Assembly (NCBI GenBank): GCA_023055355.1
Contig: JALJCS010000018.1
Span: 2,418,001-2,482,000 of the forward strand
DNA from: Agelaius tricolor
Taxonomy: Eukaryota; Chordata; Aves; Passeriformes; Icteridae
Direction of reading: 5' to 3'
Length of the DNA: 64,000 bases
Shown: positions 33,431 to 44,494 of the stretch, piece by piece
How positions within the stretch are numbered: position 1 is the first letter of the stretch
Layout: each line of letters begins with the position of its first letter
Position numbers and translations under genes: made by a program
Notes under the pieces: generated by a model
What the model was told of the DNA's origin: nothing
What the model saw: the letters and a program-made list of their open reading frames with translations, nothing else
Database searches by the model: none

Positions 33431-33985
33431 CCCACATCACATCTGTGTCCCACATCCCAGCCCCACATCCCATCTGTGTCCCACATCCCATCTGTGTCCC
33501 ACATCCCATCTGTGTCCCACATCCCTGCCCCACATCCCATCCCTGTCCCACATCCCAGCCCCACATCCCTGTGCCACATCCCTGCCCCACATCCCATCCC
33601 TGTCCCATATCCCTGCCCCACATCCCTGTCCCACATCCCAGCCCCACATCCCATCTGTGTCCCACATCCCATCTGTGTCCCACATCACATCTGTATCCCA
33701 CATCACATCTGTATCCCACATCCCTGCCCCACATCCCATCCCTGTCCCACATCCCTGCTCCACATCCCATCCCTGTCCCACATCCCATCCCTGTCCCACA
33801 TCCCATCCCTGCCCCACATCCCTGCCCCACATCCCATCCCCATCCCATATCCCTGCCCCACATCCCTGCCCCACATCCCTGCTCCACATCCCATCCCTGT
33901 CCCACATCCCTACCCCACATCCCTACCCCACATCCCATCCCTGCCCCACATCCCATCCCTGTCCCACATCCCTGCCCCATTCCCC
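33431..33985. repeat. CCCACATCCCATCTGTGT minisatellite
   Basis: About 30 units of 17-18 bp with variants CCCACATCCCTGCC, CCCATCCCTGTC and CACATCTGTATC. Most units contain ACATCCC. Several two- or three-unit blocks recur. Long open frames on both strands reflect absence of stop codons in the unit. Confidence 0.96.
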
Positions 33986-34249
33986 CAGCCCCATCCTCAT
34001 CCCACAGCCCTGCCAGGGCTGCTGGGTCACACAGGGCATGAGCCCAGTGCCTCATCCCATTCCCAGCCTTCTCCCAGGCCGTGCTGCTGGAGGAGCCCTC
34101 ACAAATCACACAAAAGGCTCAGGAAGCCCTTCCTGAGCACAGGGACACTCAGGTACACGTGGGGCCACCCCACGCTGCTGTCAGCCTGTCCCCCTTGGCT
34201 CCTCACCCCAGAGCTGTGGGGAAGCGCTGTCACCCCACAGCCCCACAGC
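33986..34249. other. Unassigned sequence between two minisatellites
   Basis: GC-rich. Nothing is recognised. Confidence 0.4.
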
Positions 34250-34822
34250 TCCTGGCAGGATCCTGAATCGCTCAGGAAGGGGTTCCAGCAGTGCCCAGGG
34301 CACCTGGCAGGATCCTGAATCCCTCAGGGCCAGGTTCCAGCAGTGCCCAGGGCACAGAGCAGGATCCTGGATCCTTCAGGAAGGGGTTCCAGCAGTGCCC
34401 AGGGCACAGAGCAGGATCCTGAATCCCTCAGGGCAGAATTCCAGCAGTGCCCTGGCACAGAGCAGGATCCTGAATCCCTCAGGACAGAATTCCAGCAGTG
34501 CCCAGGGCACCTGGCAGGATCCTGAATCCCTCAGGGCAGGGTTCCAGCAGTGCCCTGGCACAGAGCAGGATCCTGAATCCTTCAGGACAGAATTCCAGCA
34601 GTGCCCAGGGCACCTGGCAGGATCCTGAATCCCTCAGGGCAGGGTTCCAGCAGTGCCCTGGCACAGAGCAGGATCCTGAATCCCTCAGGGCAGGGTTCCA
34701 GCAGTGCCCAGGGCACAGGGCAGGATCCTGAATCCCATAGGAAGGGGTTCCAGCAGTGCCCTGGCACAGAGCAGGATCCTGAATCCCTCAGGGCAGGGTT
34801 CCAGCAGTGCCCAGGGCAGCAG
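34250..34822. repeat. 50-52-bp minisatellite with CAGGATCCTGAATCC
   Basis: About 11 units. GATCCTGAAT starts at 34259 and 34311, with the related GATCCTGG at 34363 (52-bp steps), and later units are about 50 bp. Each unit contains GGATCC, GGGTTCCAGCAGTGCCC (or GAATTCCAGCAGTGCCC) and GGCACAGAGC or GGCACCTGGC. Two unit types alternate. Confidence 0.96.
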
Positions 34823-35344
34823 GGGCTGGCACAGGCAGGGGCTGATGGCTCTGGTGTGTGGAGCACTTCAGCCTGGGGAGGACAGGGATGGATTTACAGA
34901 AGGAAAGAGTGAAAAATCCCAGCTGGAGAGGGCACAGTGAGGATCCAACAGTAGTCACAGGCAATGGGAAGCTCCTGGGGTCAGAGGATTGGGAGGAGCA
35001 TGGCAGTGCCACGGAGCTCTTGGGCTCTGTGCTGGCTCTGACCCCAAGCAGGCCAGCAGCAGGTGGGTGATCCCAACCCAGATGTCACCTGGGGACTGAT
35101 GGCATCTAAATCCATTGGGATGGGGAGCCCTAGGGAGCTGCAAAGCCCTTGGGAAGGCTGGATGCTGCTTTGGCCCAGGCCTAGGGATGTGTGGATGAGC
35201 CATCAGTGATTTTGGGAGTCTTTGGAGTGAAGGCTGGGGAAGCAAGGCTCAGGATCCATCAACATCAGGGATGTCGACACCTGTGCCCATTGCCAGCGTG
35301 TTGATGCCCTCTGGGCACCAAAAAAACAGCAGGAGAAGCCCCTG
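34823..35344. other. Unassigned sequence
   Basis: No gene or recognised repeat. Confidence 0.4.
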
Positions 35345-35905
35345 CCAGCTGCAGCATGAACTGGGTGAGTCCAGAGGAGGCCACAGAGATAGTCCCAGGG
35401 CTGGAGCTCCTCTGCCATGGAGCCAGGCTGGGAGAGCTGGGGGTGCTCACCTGGAGAGGAGAAGGATCCAGGCAGAGCTCAGAGCCCCTGCCAGGGCCTG
35501 AAGGGGCTCCAGGAGAGCTGGAGAGGGACTGGAGACAAGGGATGGAGGGACAGAACACAGGGAATGGCTTTAAGCTGAAGAAGGAGAGATTTAGATGGGA
35601 CCATTCTCTGGGCAGCCTTGTCCCCTTCATGGAGAGATGGCAGCCAGGCCAGGGACATCATTGTGTGCACTGGGGTTCGTGGAGAACAGGGAGAGGTCAT
35701 TTTTCCACAGGCAGGCAGAGATAGGAGAAGGGGGAGGGGTTTTCAACTAAACCAGGAGAGGTTTGGATGGGATATTGGGAATCAGGAATTGTTCCCTGGC
35801 AGGGTGGGCAGGCCCTGGCACAGCTGGGGCTGCCCCTGGATCCCTGGCAGTGCCCAAGGCCAGGCTGGACACTGGGGCAGTGGGAGGTGTCCCTGCAGGC
35901 CTGGC
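35345..35905 (+). mobile_element. CR1 LINE, longer 3' fragment
   Basis: Begins in the CR1 internal region (GGCTGGAGCTCCTCTGCCAT; AGCCAGGCTGGGAGAGCTGG) and runs to the 3' region (GTTTGGATGGGATATTGGG; CCTGGCAGGGTGGGCAGGCC; CTGGACACTGGGGCAGTGGG). The 35660-35900 part is nearly identical to the reverse complement of about 44240-44480, including an unusual GGGGTTTTCAACTAAACC stretch. Confidence 0.88.
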
Positions 35906-36489
35906 TGCTCCAGGAAATGAGCTGGAGCTGCTGGGAGCCAGAGCAGCTCTCCTGCAGTGTCCCCTGCCTGGCAGGCAGGGACAGCCCCAGCGCTCCGCTC
36001 ATCCCGTGTCTGCCAGCAGCTCACACCCACCACCATCCGAGGGGCCAAATCAATACCCTCAGCAAAGAACAGCTCCAGGCAGCACGGGGAGGCCGAGATC
36101 AGCCCGGGGCTGGCTGATAAAGAGGAATTGATCTCTGAGCTGGCGGCGGCGGCCGCTCAGGTGTGAGGCTGCAGCCCAGAGCCGAGCACGGAGCCGGCCC
36201 CGGTTCCAGGCGGGGAACAATCAGCAGCTGAATCAGCTGGAAGAGCACATTGAAACGGAGACATTTGAATCATAATTCCAAGCTGTGAAGAATACTCTCC
36301 CCGCCACCCAAGGAGACAATCCCTCAATCAGGAGAGCAGGGGCCTGTTAAGAAAAGCGGGGCTGCGTCAGACAAAAGTGAGAGCGGCTGCAGAGAATGAA
36401 AGCGGTGATGGGGACGGGAAGAGAATCATTCCCAACCTTGCCAAGGGACAAAACCACCGAGGGGGACAATGGGACACCTGCAGCATCCG
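35906..36489. other. Unique sequence with a candidate conserved block
   Basis: The stretch 36100-36400 is unique (GGCTGATAAAGAGGAATTG, GAAACGGAGACATTTGAATC, GCTGTGAAGAATACTC) with CpGs (GCGGCGGCGGCCGC at about 36144). It is a candidate regulatory element. Confidence 0.35.
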
Positions 36490-36761
36490 GGGAGGGGGCT
36501 GGGATGGGGATGGGAGGCTCAGGAGGGGCTGTGTCCTTCCATGGGAAGGGGATGGGGATGGGAGGCTCAGGAGGGGCTGTGTCCTTCCATGGGAAGGGGA
36601 TGGGGATGGAAAGCTCAGGAGGGGCTGTGTCCTTCCATGGGATGGGGATGGGAGGCTCAGGAGGGGCTGTGTCCTCCCATGGGATGGGGATTGGAGGCTC
36701 AGGAGGGGCTGTGTCCTCCCATGGGATGGGGATGGCCAGGGAGGGGGCTGGGATGGGGATG
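36490..36761. repeat. 42-48-bp minisatellite, left part of a split array
   Basis: The unit contains GGGATGGGGATGGGAGGCTC followed by AGGAGGGGCTGTGTCCTTCC. Unit starts are about 48 bp apart (36513, 36561, 36609), then 42 bp (36651, 36693). The array stops at 36761 where a solo LTR begins and resumes after it. Confidence 0.95.
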
Positions 36762-37146
36762 TGTAGCCATGATATTTTCTGAAAAATCCTTTCCTTGAGA
36801 TTTTTCCTCCCGAGAAGCTGAGAGGCCTCAGGAACAAAATGTACCCAATGGTTATCTGCTGCTGTGGAATGCAACAGGTGCATCTGGGATTGGGCTCATG
36901 TGGTTGTTTCTAATTAATGGCCAATCACAGTCAGCTGGCTTGGACAGAGAGCCTGAGCCACAAGCCTTCGTTATTCATTCCTTCTTTTTCTATTCTTAGC
37001 CAGCCTTCTGATGAAATCCTTTCTTCTATTCTTTTAGTACAGTTTTAATATAATATATATCTCAAAATAATAAATCAGCCTTCTGAAACATGGAGACAGA
37101 TCCTCGTCTCCTCCCTCATCCTCAGACCCCTGTGAACACGGTCACA
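36762..37146 (+). mobile_element. Solo LTR, family 3, copy C, inside a minisatellite
   Basis: Begins TGTAGCCATGA and ends CGGTCACA. It is flanked by GGGATG on both sides (36756-36761 and 37147-37152), an exact 6-bp target duplication made from the minisatellite unit itself. It contains GGCCAATCACAG and AATAATAAATCA. The sequence on either side joins into a normal minisatellite unit. Confidence 0.95.
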
Positions 37147-37232
37147 GGGATGGGAGGCTCAGGAGGGGCTGTGTCCTCCCATGGATGGGGATGGTGGGCT
37201 CAGGAGGGGCTCTGTCCTCCCACAGGACAAAG
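37147..37232. repeat. Right part of the split minisatellite
   Basis: Continues GGGATGGGAGGCTCAGGAGG for about two more units, then decays. Confidence 0.93.
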
Positions 37233-38574
37233 AGGAGCTGAGGGGGTGATTTCTGCAGGTGGAGGTGCCCTGGGTGAGGAGGAGTGGGCTGTGGAGCTGC
37301 CAGGCTGGGGATGAGCAGCAGGGAGGTTTCAGGTGAGCAGAGCAGGTTTCTGGTGTCACAGCAGGGTTTGAAAAGGTCAGCCTGACATCCATGCTGGGCA
37401 GAGCCTTGTTCAGGGCTGCAGGCAGGAATGGGGTGTCACCGGTGCCAGTCAGTGCAGGTGTGTGGGAAATATCTGGTGTCAGCTTGACAGGATCCACCAG
37501 GGCTGGGAGACAGCTCTGGTGGCCAAAGGGAACAGGGCAGACCTGTGGAACTGCTTGTGAGCCATCACCATCACCCACTCTCCCTCCATCTCCCTGTGCT
37601 CCCCATGCTGAGGCACAATCCCAGCTCCTCACTCACCAGAGGGGACACAGGGGCTTTGGGAAGAGCCCCTGAGCCATTGTCACCACCCCAGGGGATGCCA
37701 AATCCCCTGAGGTGCAGGGCTGATCCTGCCAGGACCCACTGCAGCTCCAGCCAGCTCAGCACAGGGATCAAACCAACCCCTGTGCTGAGGGCTGCAAGGG
37801 TGAGAACAGCAAGGGATTCAGGTGCAGGATGCCCAGGAACAGAGGTCAGCTGATGGGATGGAGTGGAAAGGCTGGAACTGTGGGCTCAGTGGCCATTCCA
37901 GGCTCAGCCCTGCTCTCTGCAGGGCCAGCAGGCAGGGAGCCCCCAGCACAGCCAGGCCATTCCCAGTTCAAAGCAGCTCAGGAGCTGCCCAGTTAATTCT
38001 GATTTATCCCTGCCTGGAGCAGTGGCACATCCCACCCACGCAGCTCCAGCTCATCCCTGTCCCTGCTGCCAGCAGTGTCCATCCCTGGCTGCTCCCAGGC
38101 TGCCCCACTGCTCTCTGTCCATCCTTCCTGCCTCCTCCTCCTCCTCCCTCCTGTCCTTGCAAAGGGATTAATAAATGCATGGAGGGGCCTCTGGAACTGG
38201 CAGCAGCTGGATTGGGGCCCAAGGTCTGCTCTGCCCTCACAGGGAAGGGGCTCCTCACAGACCTGCTGGATGGAGCCATTCCAACCTCATTACCCAGAGA
38301 GATGGAGCCAGGAAGGGGAGGAGGAGGAGGCTGGAGCAAGGAGGGAATCAGAGCCCTGAGGCCTGGAGGAATCTTCATTTTATTCTGTGAGAGGTCAGAG
38401 CTGCAGGGCTGTGGCCTTGGGGGGATATTGAGGATGCAGGCAGGGAGCCTGAGACAGGAGAAGGGATGCAAATGGGGCTGGTGCTGACAAGCAATGGCAG
38501 CTCCTCAGGGAGGGCATTTTGGGATCCTGCACCAGCCCAGGGTGAGGTGGCAGAGTCACCAAGCCATGGCACAG
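37233..38574. other. Unassigned GC-rich sequence
   Basis: No gene or recognised transposon. A TCC-rich triplet stretch lies at about 38130-38150. Confidence 0.4.
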
Positions 38575-39065
38575 CTCCAGGCAGGGTGACACAGGGTCAC
38601 CAAGGCATGGCACAGCTCCAGGCAGGGTGACACAGGGTCACCAAGCCATGGCACAGCCCTGTGTGGGGTGATTCTGTTTCCAGGGTGTGGCACAGCCCCA
38701 TGGCAACGTGGCACAGGGTTCCCAGGGCATGGCACAGCTCCAGGTGGGGTGACACAGGGTCACTAAGTCATGGCACAGCCCCATGGCAAGGTGGCACAGG
38801 GTCACCAGGGCATGGCACAGCCCTGTGTGGGGTGGTGAATATTCCAGGGTGTAGCACAGCCCCATGGCAAGGTGGCACAGGGTCCCCAGGGCATGGCACA
38901 GGCCCAGGCAGGGTATCACAGGGTCACCAAGGCATGGCACAGCTCCAGGTGGGGTGACACATGGTCACCAGGGCATGGCACAGCCCTGTGTGGGGTGATT
39001 CTGTTTCCAGGGTGTGGCACAGCCCCATGGCAAGGTGGCACAGGGTCCCCAGGGCATGGTGCAGC
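38575..39065. repeat. 41-bp minisatellite (GGCATGGCACAGCTCCAGG)
   Basis: Twelve or so units of about 38-41 bp; ATGGCACAG starts at 38566, 38607 and 38648. Shared parts are GTGACACAGGGTCACCAAGG and ATGGCACAGC. A second unit type has GGTGATTCTGTTTCCAGGG. Confidence 0.94.
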
Positions 39066-39183
39066 TCCATGGTGGTGGAGTCAGCTGCACACATGACAAA
39101 AAGGACAACAGAACACTGCAGGAACTGAAAAATTGTTGAGATCCTGCAATCCATCAACCCCTGTGGCAAGGGAGGGATGGTGG
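39066..39183. other. Short unassigned segment between two arrays
   Basis: Contains AATTGTTGAGATCCTGC. Nothing is recognised. Confidence 0.4.
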
Positions 39184-39432
39184 CACGCGTGGCACAGGGA
39201 ACAGAGTGTGGCACAGGGAACAGTGTGTGGCACACAGAACTGGGTGTGTGGCATGGGGAATTGAGAGTGTGGCACAGGGAACAGAGTGCGTGGCACAGAG
39301 AACTGGGTGTGTGGCACAGGGAACTGGAAGTGTGGCCCACAGAACTGAGCATGTGGCACAGGGAACAGAGTGTGGCACATGGTACAGTGTGTGGCACAGG
39401 GAACTGGGAGCGTGGCACAGGGAACCCTCCCA
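39184..39432. repeat. GTGTGGCACAGGGAACAGA minisatellite
   Basis: About 13 units of 17-20 bp (GTGGCACAGGGAACTGG, GTGGCACAGAGAACTGG and similar). It shares the GTGGCACAGGG core with the 38.6-kb array and may be related to it. Confidence 0.93.
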
Positions 39433-39504
39433 GCCACCACACCCACGGCAAGGAAGGTGCCCACGACTCTGTGATGGGCACATGTGGCTGGAGAGGCACC
39501 GGCA

Positions 39505-40650
39505 GAGCGGCAGCTCCATGTGCACATCCAGGGCCAGAGGGAAGGCAGCTCCATGTTCAGGGGCATTGAGAAGGAGCTCCATGTACAAAGGCATTGGGAA
39601 GGGAGTTCCATGTTACAAAGGCAGAGGGAAGGGAGCTCCATGTTCAGAGACAGCAGGAAGGAGCTCCATGTTCAGAGGCAGAGGGAAGGAGCTCCATGTG
39701 CACACCCAGGGGTATTGGGAAGGCAGCTCCATGTCCAGAGACAGTGGGAAGGGAACTCCATGTGCAAAGGCAGAGGGAAGGCAGCTCCATGTGCACACCC
39801 AGGGTCAGTGGGAAGGCAGCTCCATGTTACAAAGGCAGAGGGAAGGGAGTTCCATGTTCAGGGGCATTGGGAAGGCAGCTCCATGTACAAAGGCAGAGGG
39901 AAGGAGCTCCATGTACAAAGGCAGAGCGAAGGAGCTCCATGTGTGCATCCAGGGACATTGGGAAGGCAGCTCCATGTACAAAGGCAGGGGGAAGGAGCTC
40001 CATGTGCACATCCAGGGGCATTGGGAAGGCAGCTCCATGTACAAAGGCAGAGGGAAGGCAGCTCCATGTGTGCATCCAGAGGCATTGGGAAGGCAGCTCC
40101 ATGTTCAGAGGCAGAGGGAAGGAGCTCCATGTGTGCATCCAGGGACATTGGGAAGGCAGCTCCATGTACAAAGGCAGAGGGAAGGAGCTCCATGTACAAA
40201 GGCAGAGCGAAGGAGCTCCATGTGTGCATCCAGGGACATTGGGAAGGCAGCTCCATGTACAAAGGCAGGGGGAAGGAGCTCCATGTGCACACCCAGGGGC
40301 ATTGGGAAGGCAGCTCCATGTACAAAGGCAGAGCGAAGGAGCTCCATGTTACAAAGGCAGAGGGAAGGAGCTCCATGTGCACAGCCAGGGACAATGGGAA
40401 GGCAGCTCCATGTTCAGAGGCAGAGGGAAGGAGCTCCATGTGTGCATCCAGGGACATTGGGAAGGCAGCTCCATGTACAAAGGCAGAGGGAAGGCAGCTC
40501 CATGTTACAAAGGCAGAGGGAAGGAGCTCCATGTGCACATCCAGGGGCATTGGGAAGGCAGCTCCATGTTCAGAGGCAGAGGGAAGGAGCTCCATGAACA
40601 AAGGCAGAGGGAAGCAAAGGCAGAGGGAAGGAGCTCCATGTGCACAGGCA
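39505..40650. repeat. 1.15-kb minisatellite (GGAGCTCCATGTACAAAGGC)
   Basis: Two unit types of 28-29 bp (AGCTCCATGTACAAAGGC then AGAGGGAAGG) and 34 bp (AGCTCCATGTGTGCATCC then AGGGACATTGGGAAGG) combine into 63-bp composites. A block is repeated at a 281-bp period (AAGGCAGGGG at 39981 and 40262). All three plus frames are open for several hundred codons and the minus strand also has a long frame, because no unit type carries a stop codon. Confidence 0.96.
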
Positions 40651-42614
40651 GGGCCAGCCCGGCGCTCCCGGCCCAGCCCCGCGTCTCCCGCACGTCGGCA
40701 CGCAGGGAGGAGGCACAGCCCCGCGCTCCCAGCCCTGGTGTGTTTTTCCTCTCTTCCCCTCATTTCTGCTCATAAAGGTCTGCGCTTAAGTAATGAGGCT
40801 TTTTTGCCTGCCTTCTGCAGGAAGATACACAAGTGTGCCAATGTAAATTGCTCCATTTGGAGGGCTAATTGCACTAAAAGGCAGCCTGATCTGTGGTTTT
40901 TCTCTATTTTACATTAGCAGCTGAGCTGTCAGATCTGAAATGGAAACTCATTTTTAAGGCTTTGCATTTACAGTGGCTTCAACAATGAAAAATGTTCCCT
41001 GACAGTAATAGAAGGCAAACCTCATTAGAGAAACTTAAACCAAAGCGGCACAGTGCTAAAGCCCTCAGGCTGCTTCCAAGCATCTTAAGAGGGAACAAGA
41101 GCATTTTTCACATGACTCTCTCTGCCCGTGGAGTGCTCTGGCTCTTCCTGACTGGAGCTGTGCCCGCAGGAGCTGTATTTCTGACATGCACAGGGTTGCA
41201 GCAGCGATGGTAAATGGCTTTTTCTCGGGGGCACAGGGCACCGTGCTGTTTCGGGGGTGGAGAACCCAGCTGGCTCCCAGCAGCTGCTCAGCCCAGTCCC
41301 AGGATGGCGTTTTTGGGGTGGTCAAAGCTCCCTGGGAGCGGTGGTGGTGCCAGGAGAACAACGTGGCTCTGTTATTGCCCATCCTTGTGCTGGTGGATTC
41401 AGGGGTGCCGACCTCCAGCACGCACAGGAGCAATGCTGGGAATGGTGGTCACCGTCCCCAGAGCCATCTCCTCCTCCTGGGAGCTGTCCCAGTGATCCAC
41501 AGGGAATCTGCCTCTCCTCACTGCCCTGACCCACAGCTCTGGGACTTTGCAGCCTCTGCCACCCAGCCCAACAAATGCTCGCTCCCAGCAGGTGCCAGCA
41601 GCCTGTGCACTGCAAATTCCAGGTGGGAATGGCTGGGCAGGGCTGCTCTGCCAGCTTTGCCAGCACCTCTTTGCATCTGCATTAATCTCCAGCCGCAGAT
41701 TTGCATGGTCATGAGCTATTTTTACCCGGAGAGCTCAGCTCGTTCTGCACAGAGCTCAGCCTGTGCTGGGGTCAGGGATCAGCCTGCTCCAGGCCACGCT
41801 GGGGACAAGCAGGGCTTAGAGACAGGGAGGCCACAAAACTGCTGCAGGGGCCCTGGGAATCATGGCACAGATCCCACAGGGATGCAGAGATTCCAAGCCA
41901 CAGCCCCCAGCAGGTTCAGTGATGATCCCAGCTGTGCCTCCAGCACCTTCCTGCTGCCTCCTGCCCCACCTTCCTTTCCTGCCGGTTCAAGGCTGATGCT
42001 GAGGAATATTTTAACCCCATTTAGCTGCCCCATATTTTGTGGACATCCAAGGTGAGGTGCAGCTGGAGTGGTGCATCCTCATGGCACGGTGGCATGGCAC
42101 AGATCCTGTTTCCTGCACGTGCCACTCCTGAGGCATCTCCTGAGCCTTGCTGGGGCTGCTCAGCACATCCCCTCTGCTGTGCACAGGAGGCCACACTCCT
42201 GCTGGAATCCTCCTCCCATCCCTGTGGCCTGGAGGTGACGTTTTGGGGAAAAAGTGCAGCCATTTTGCAGCAAGGACAAAAACTGTCCCTGGCCTGGCAC
42301 CACATTCCCAGAGCCAAGCACCCCACAGGAAGATGCCTTCAGCATGGAGCATCCTTCCACCAGTGGTGCTAAGAATTTGTCTTCCCTGGAGCTGTTTTCC
42401 CTTGGAAAAACACTTTTTAATTTGCACCACAAATTTTCTACAACCGTTTCTGACTGCTTTTTCTGGGGATTTTTACTGGAAACAATTTTGACCAGCCAAA
42501 ATATTTCACTTATTTGGTTTCCAAAAAATCTCCAGCTCTTTCAATTGCTTGATAAAAACCCTGACAAATGTAATCAGTCACAGTCATTCCCTGCAGAAAT
42601 GTTTGCGTTTGACC
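40651..42614. other. Unique sequence with strong candidate conserved blocks
   Basis: The stretch 40770-41210 is unique and AT-rich for the window: TTAAGTAATGAGGC, GTGCCAATGTAAATTGCTCC, GCTAATTGCACTAAAAGGC, TCTATTTTACATTAGCAGC, CAACAATGAAAAATGTTCCC. Near 41640-41760 are TGCATTAATCTCC and a perfect octamer. About 42400-42610 is also AT-rich (AATATTTCACTTATTTGG). No coding frame with recognisable content was found. Confidence 0.4.
41699..41706 (+). promoter_or_regulatory. Octamer motif ATTTGCAT
   Basis: A perfect POU-factor octamer, ATTTGCAT, close to CTTTGCATCTGCATTAATC. Single motifs occur by chance, so the support is the AT-rich unique context only. Confidence 0.3.
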
Positions 42615-42660
42615 AAAAAAAAAAAAAAAAGAAAGAAAGAAAGAGAGAAAGAGGCAAAAA
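42615..42660. repeat. A-run with GAAA repeats
   Basis: A run of about 16 A followed by GAAAGAAAGAAAGAGAGAAAG. It could be an old retroposon tail or a simple repeat. Confidence 0.9.
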
Positions 42661-44151
42661 GACACTTGGCTTCTGCAGCACGTTGTACTCCAGCCCAGGC
42701 TGGAGGATTGGATAAGGGCATTCCCCTCGGGATATCACATCCCCCTGGGCCATGTCTGAGTGGAGCACACCACGTGGCAGCTCCTGTCCCTGTCCCAAAG
42801 TCACCGAGATGGGCTGGTGACATCCCTGAGGGGACACATCCTGTTTCTGATCCCTGCTCCTTGTCCTGCTGGGCCCTAGCAGTGCTGCAGCCTGCCCAGG
42901 GGCAGCCTGGCTCTGTGTCAGCCCTCACCTGTCACCCTGGGCGAGCAGGGGGTGATCCCAGTGCCAGCTGCTGGCACATCCCTCCCCCCTGTGTGGCCTG
43001 CTGGGGTGGCTCTGCTGCAGGTTTCACACCACACCAAGGGTTTGCTCAGGGCATCCTCAGCTCCTTTCCCTCCCTTGGCCCCAGCTGTGGCCCCAGCTGA
43101 GGTGCCACCACAGAGCTGTGACACGGATGTCACCAGACCGGGGACCCTGCGCCGTGCCCACCTCCAGGGTGGTTCCTCCCTGTCCCCCTGGAGAAGGGAT
43201 GGGACAGAGGCTGAGGATGGCAGCCCCTGTGCCTGCTCCATCTGCACTCCCAGGATGAAGTGTTCTCTCCTGCTCCTGCTGGGAATGGCAGGGATGGCTG
43301 CCTCCCCTCCCACTCCTGCATTACTCACCCAGCCCAGCCCATCTGCGCTCCAGATGGACCAGAACCACTTCTCCTCCCAGGAGCTCTGGGGGAAGGTGAT
43401 GGGGACAGGATCCTGGTTCAGCCCTCCCTAAGAGCTCCCAGCCCAGCTCCAGGTGCAGCTTCCAGGAGCTGGGATGCTCCCCAGGGATTCTGGAGGGCAG
43501 TGGCAGAGGCAGGAGGAGGAGCAGCCCTGCTCAGGGACAGTGGGGCCCAGGGCTGTGCTTCCCGAACCTCACCCACACCCCTGGGGTGCAGCCACCTCTG
43601 GATTTCTGGAGTTCTCCAGATGGATCCTTTATCCCAGCAGAGATCTCCCCTGGGGCCCAGCTCTCTTTGTTCCTATAAAAACCACTCCAACTTCACTTCT
43701 GATGAATCCCAGACAGGCTTCCCCCCCTCAGCACCCCAGATCCCTTTCCTTTCTTTCCCCCTCCTGCTGCCCTGGCCATGCTCTGCTCCCATGTCCATCC
43801 CCAGCCTCCCCTCCTGACCCTGGCCACCCTGCATGGAGCTGTGCCAGAGGAAACCATGGATCCCTACATTGCCAGGATGCTGCCAGCTGGCTGGGGCAGG
43901 GCTGGGGCTGCCACCCTGCCAGGTCTGGAGGGTGGGAGGAGGGGAAGCTGCAGCCACAGCCTGGACAAAGCCAAACACAGGCACTGGGAGCTGGGAGGGC
44001 TTTGCAGCCTCACCAGCCCCATTTTGGGTAGTGCCAGGCTCTGCCCTGAGGTGGGAGGTGATTCCCTCATCCCACAGCGATGCCCAAGGCACTGGGCACA
44101 GGACATTGCTCCCAATCACCTCCTCTGGCCTCTCCCTGGGAATGCTGCTGT
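42661..44151. other. Unassigned GC-rich sequence
   Basis: No gene is recognised. Open frames of 150-200 aa overlap on both strands. One, starting at 43260 with a leucine-rich start, looks superficially like a signal peptide but has no supporting downstream content. Confidence 0.35.
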
Positions 44152-44490
44152 GTCACAGAGTCCTGGAATGCCAGGGTGGTTTGGGCTGGAAGGGACCTCA
44201 AAGCCCACCCAGTGCCACCCCTGCCATGGCAGGGACAGCTCCCACTGTCCCAGGCTACTCCAGCCCCAGTGTCCAGCCTGGCCTTGGGCACTGCCAGGGC
44301 TCCAGGGGCAGCCACAGCTGTGCCAGGGCCTGCCCACCCTGCCAGGGAACAATTCCTGATTCCCAATATCCCATCCAAACCTCTCCTGGTTTAGTTGAAA
44401 ACCCCTCCCCCTTCTCCTATCTCTGCCTGCCTGTGGAAAAATGACCTCTCCCTGTTTTCCATGAACCCCAGTGGACACAATGATCACAAT
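44152..44490 (-). mobile_element. CR1 LINE 3' end, near-identical to part of the 35.6-kb copy
   Basis: Minus-strand CR1 with its 3' end at the left (GGTTTGGGCTGGAAGGGACC). Its 5' part, about 44345-44480, is nearly identical to 35660-35800 in reverse complement, including GGGGTTTTCAACTAAACC. It abuts a plus-strand CR1 fragment. Confidence 0.9.
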
Positions 44491-44494
44491 GATG

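Noticed and set aside
33431..34822. CRISPR-like direct repeats
   Set aside because: The repeats are contiguous, vary in sequence and have no unique spacers. The genome is avian.
39206..40917. Open frames of 393-477 codons in three plus frames
   Set aside because: They overlap one another across the 1.15-kb minisatellite. A real coding array would not be equally open in every frame.
41987..41999. tRNA B-box-like GGTTCAAGG
   Set aside because: No A-box, no cloverleaf and no anticodon arm upstream.
43260..43817. Open frame that starts like a signal peptide in one reading (KCSLLLLLGMAGMAAS near 43257)
   Set aside because: The leucine run is short, there is no supporting downstream domain and the frame is one of several overlapping ones in GC-rich DNA.
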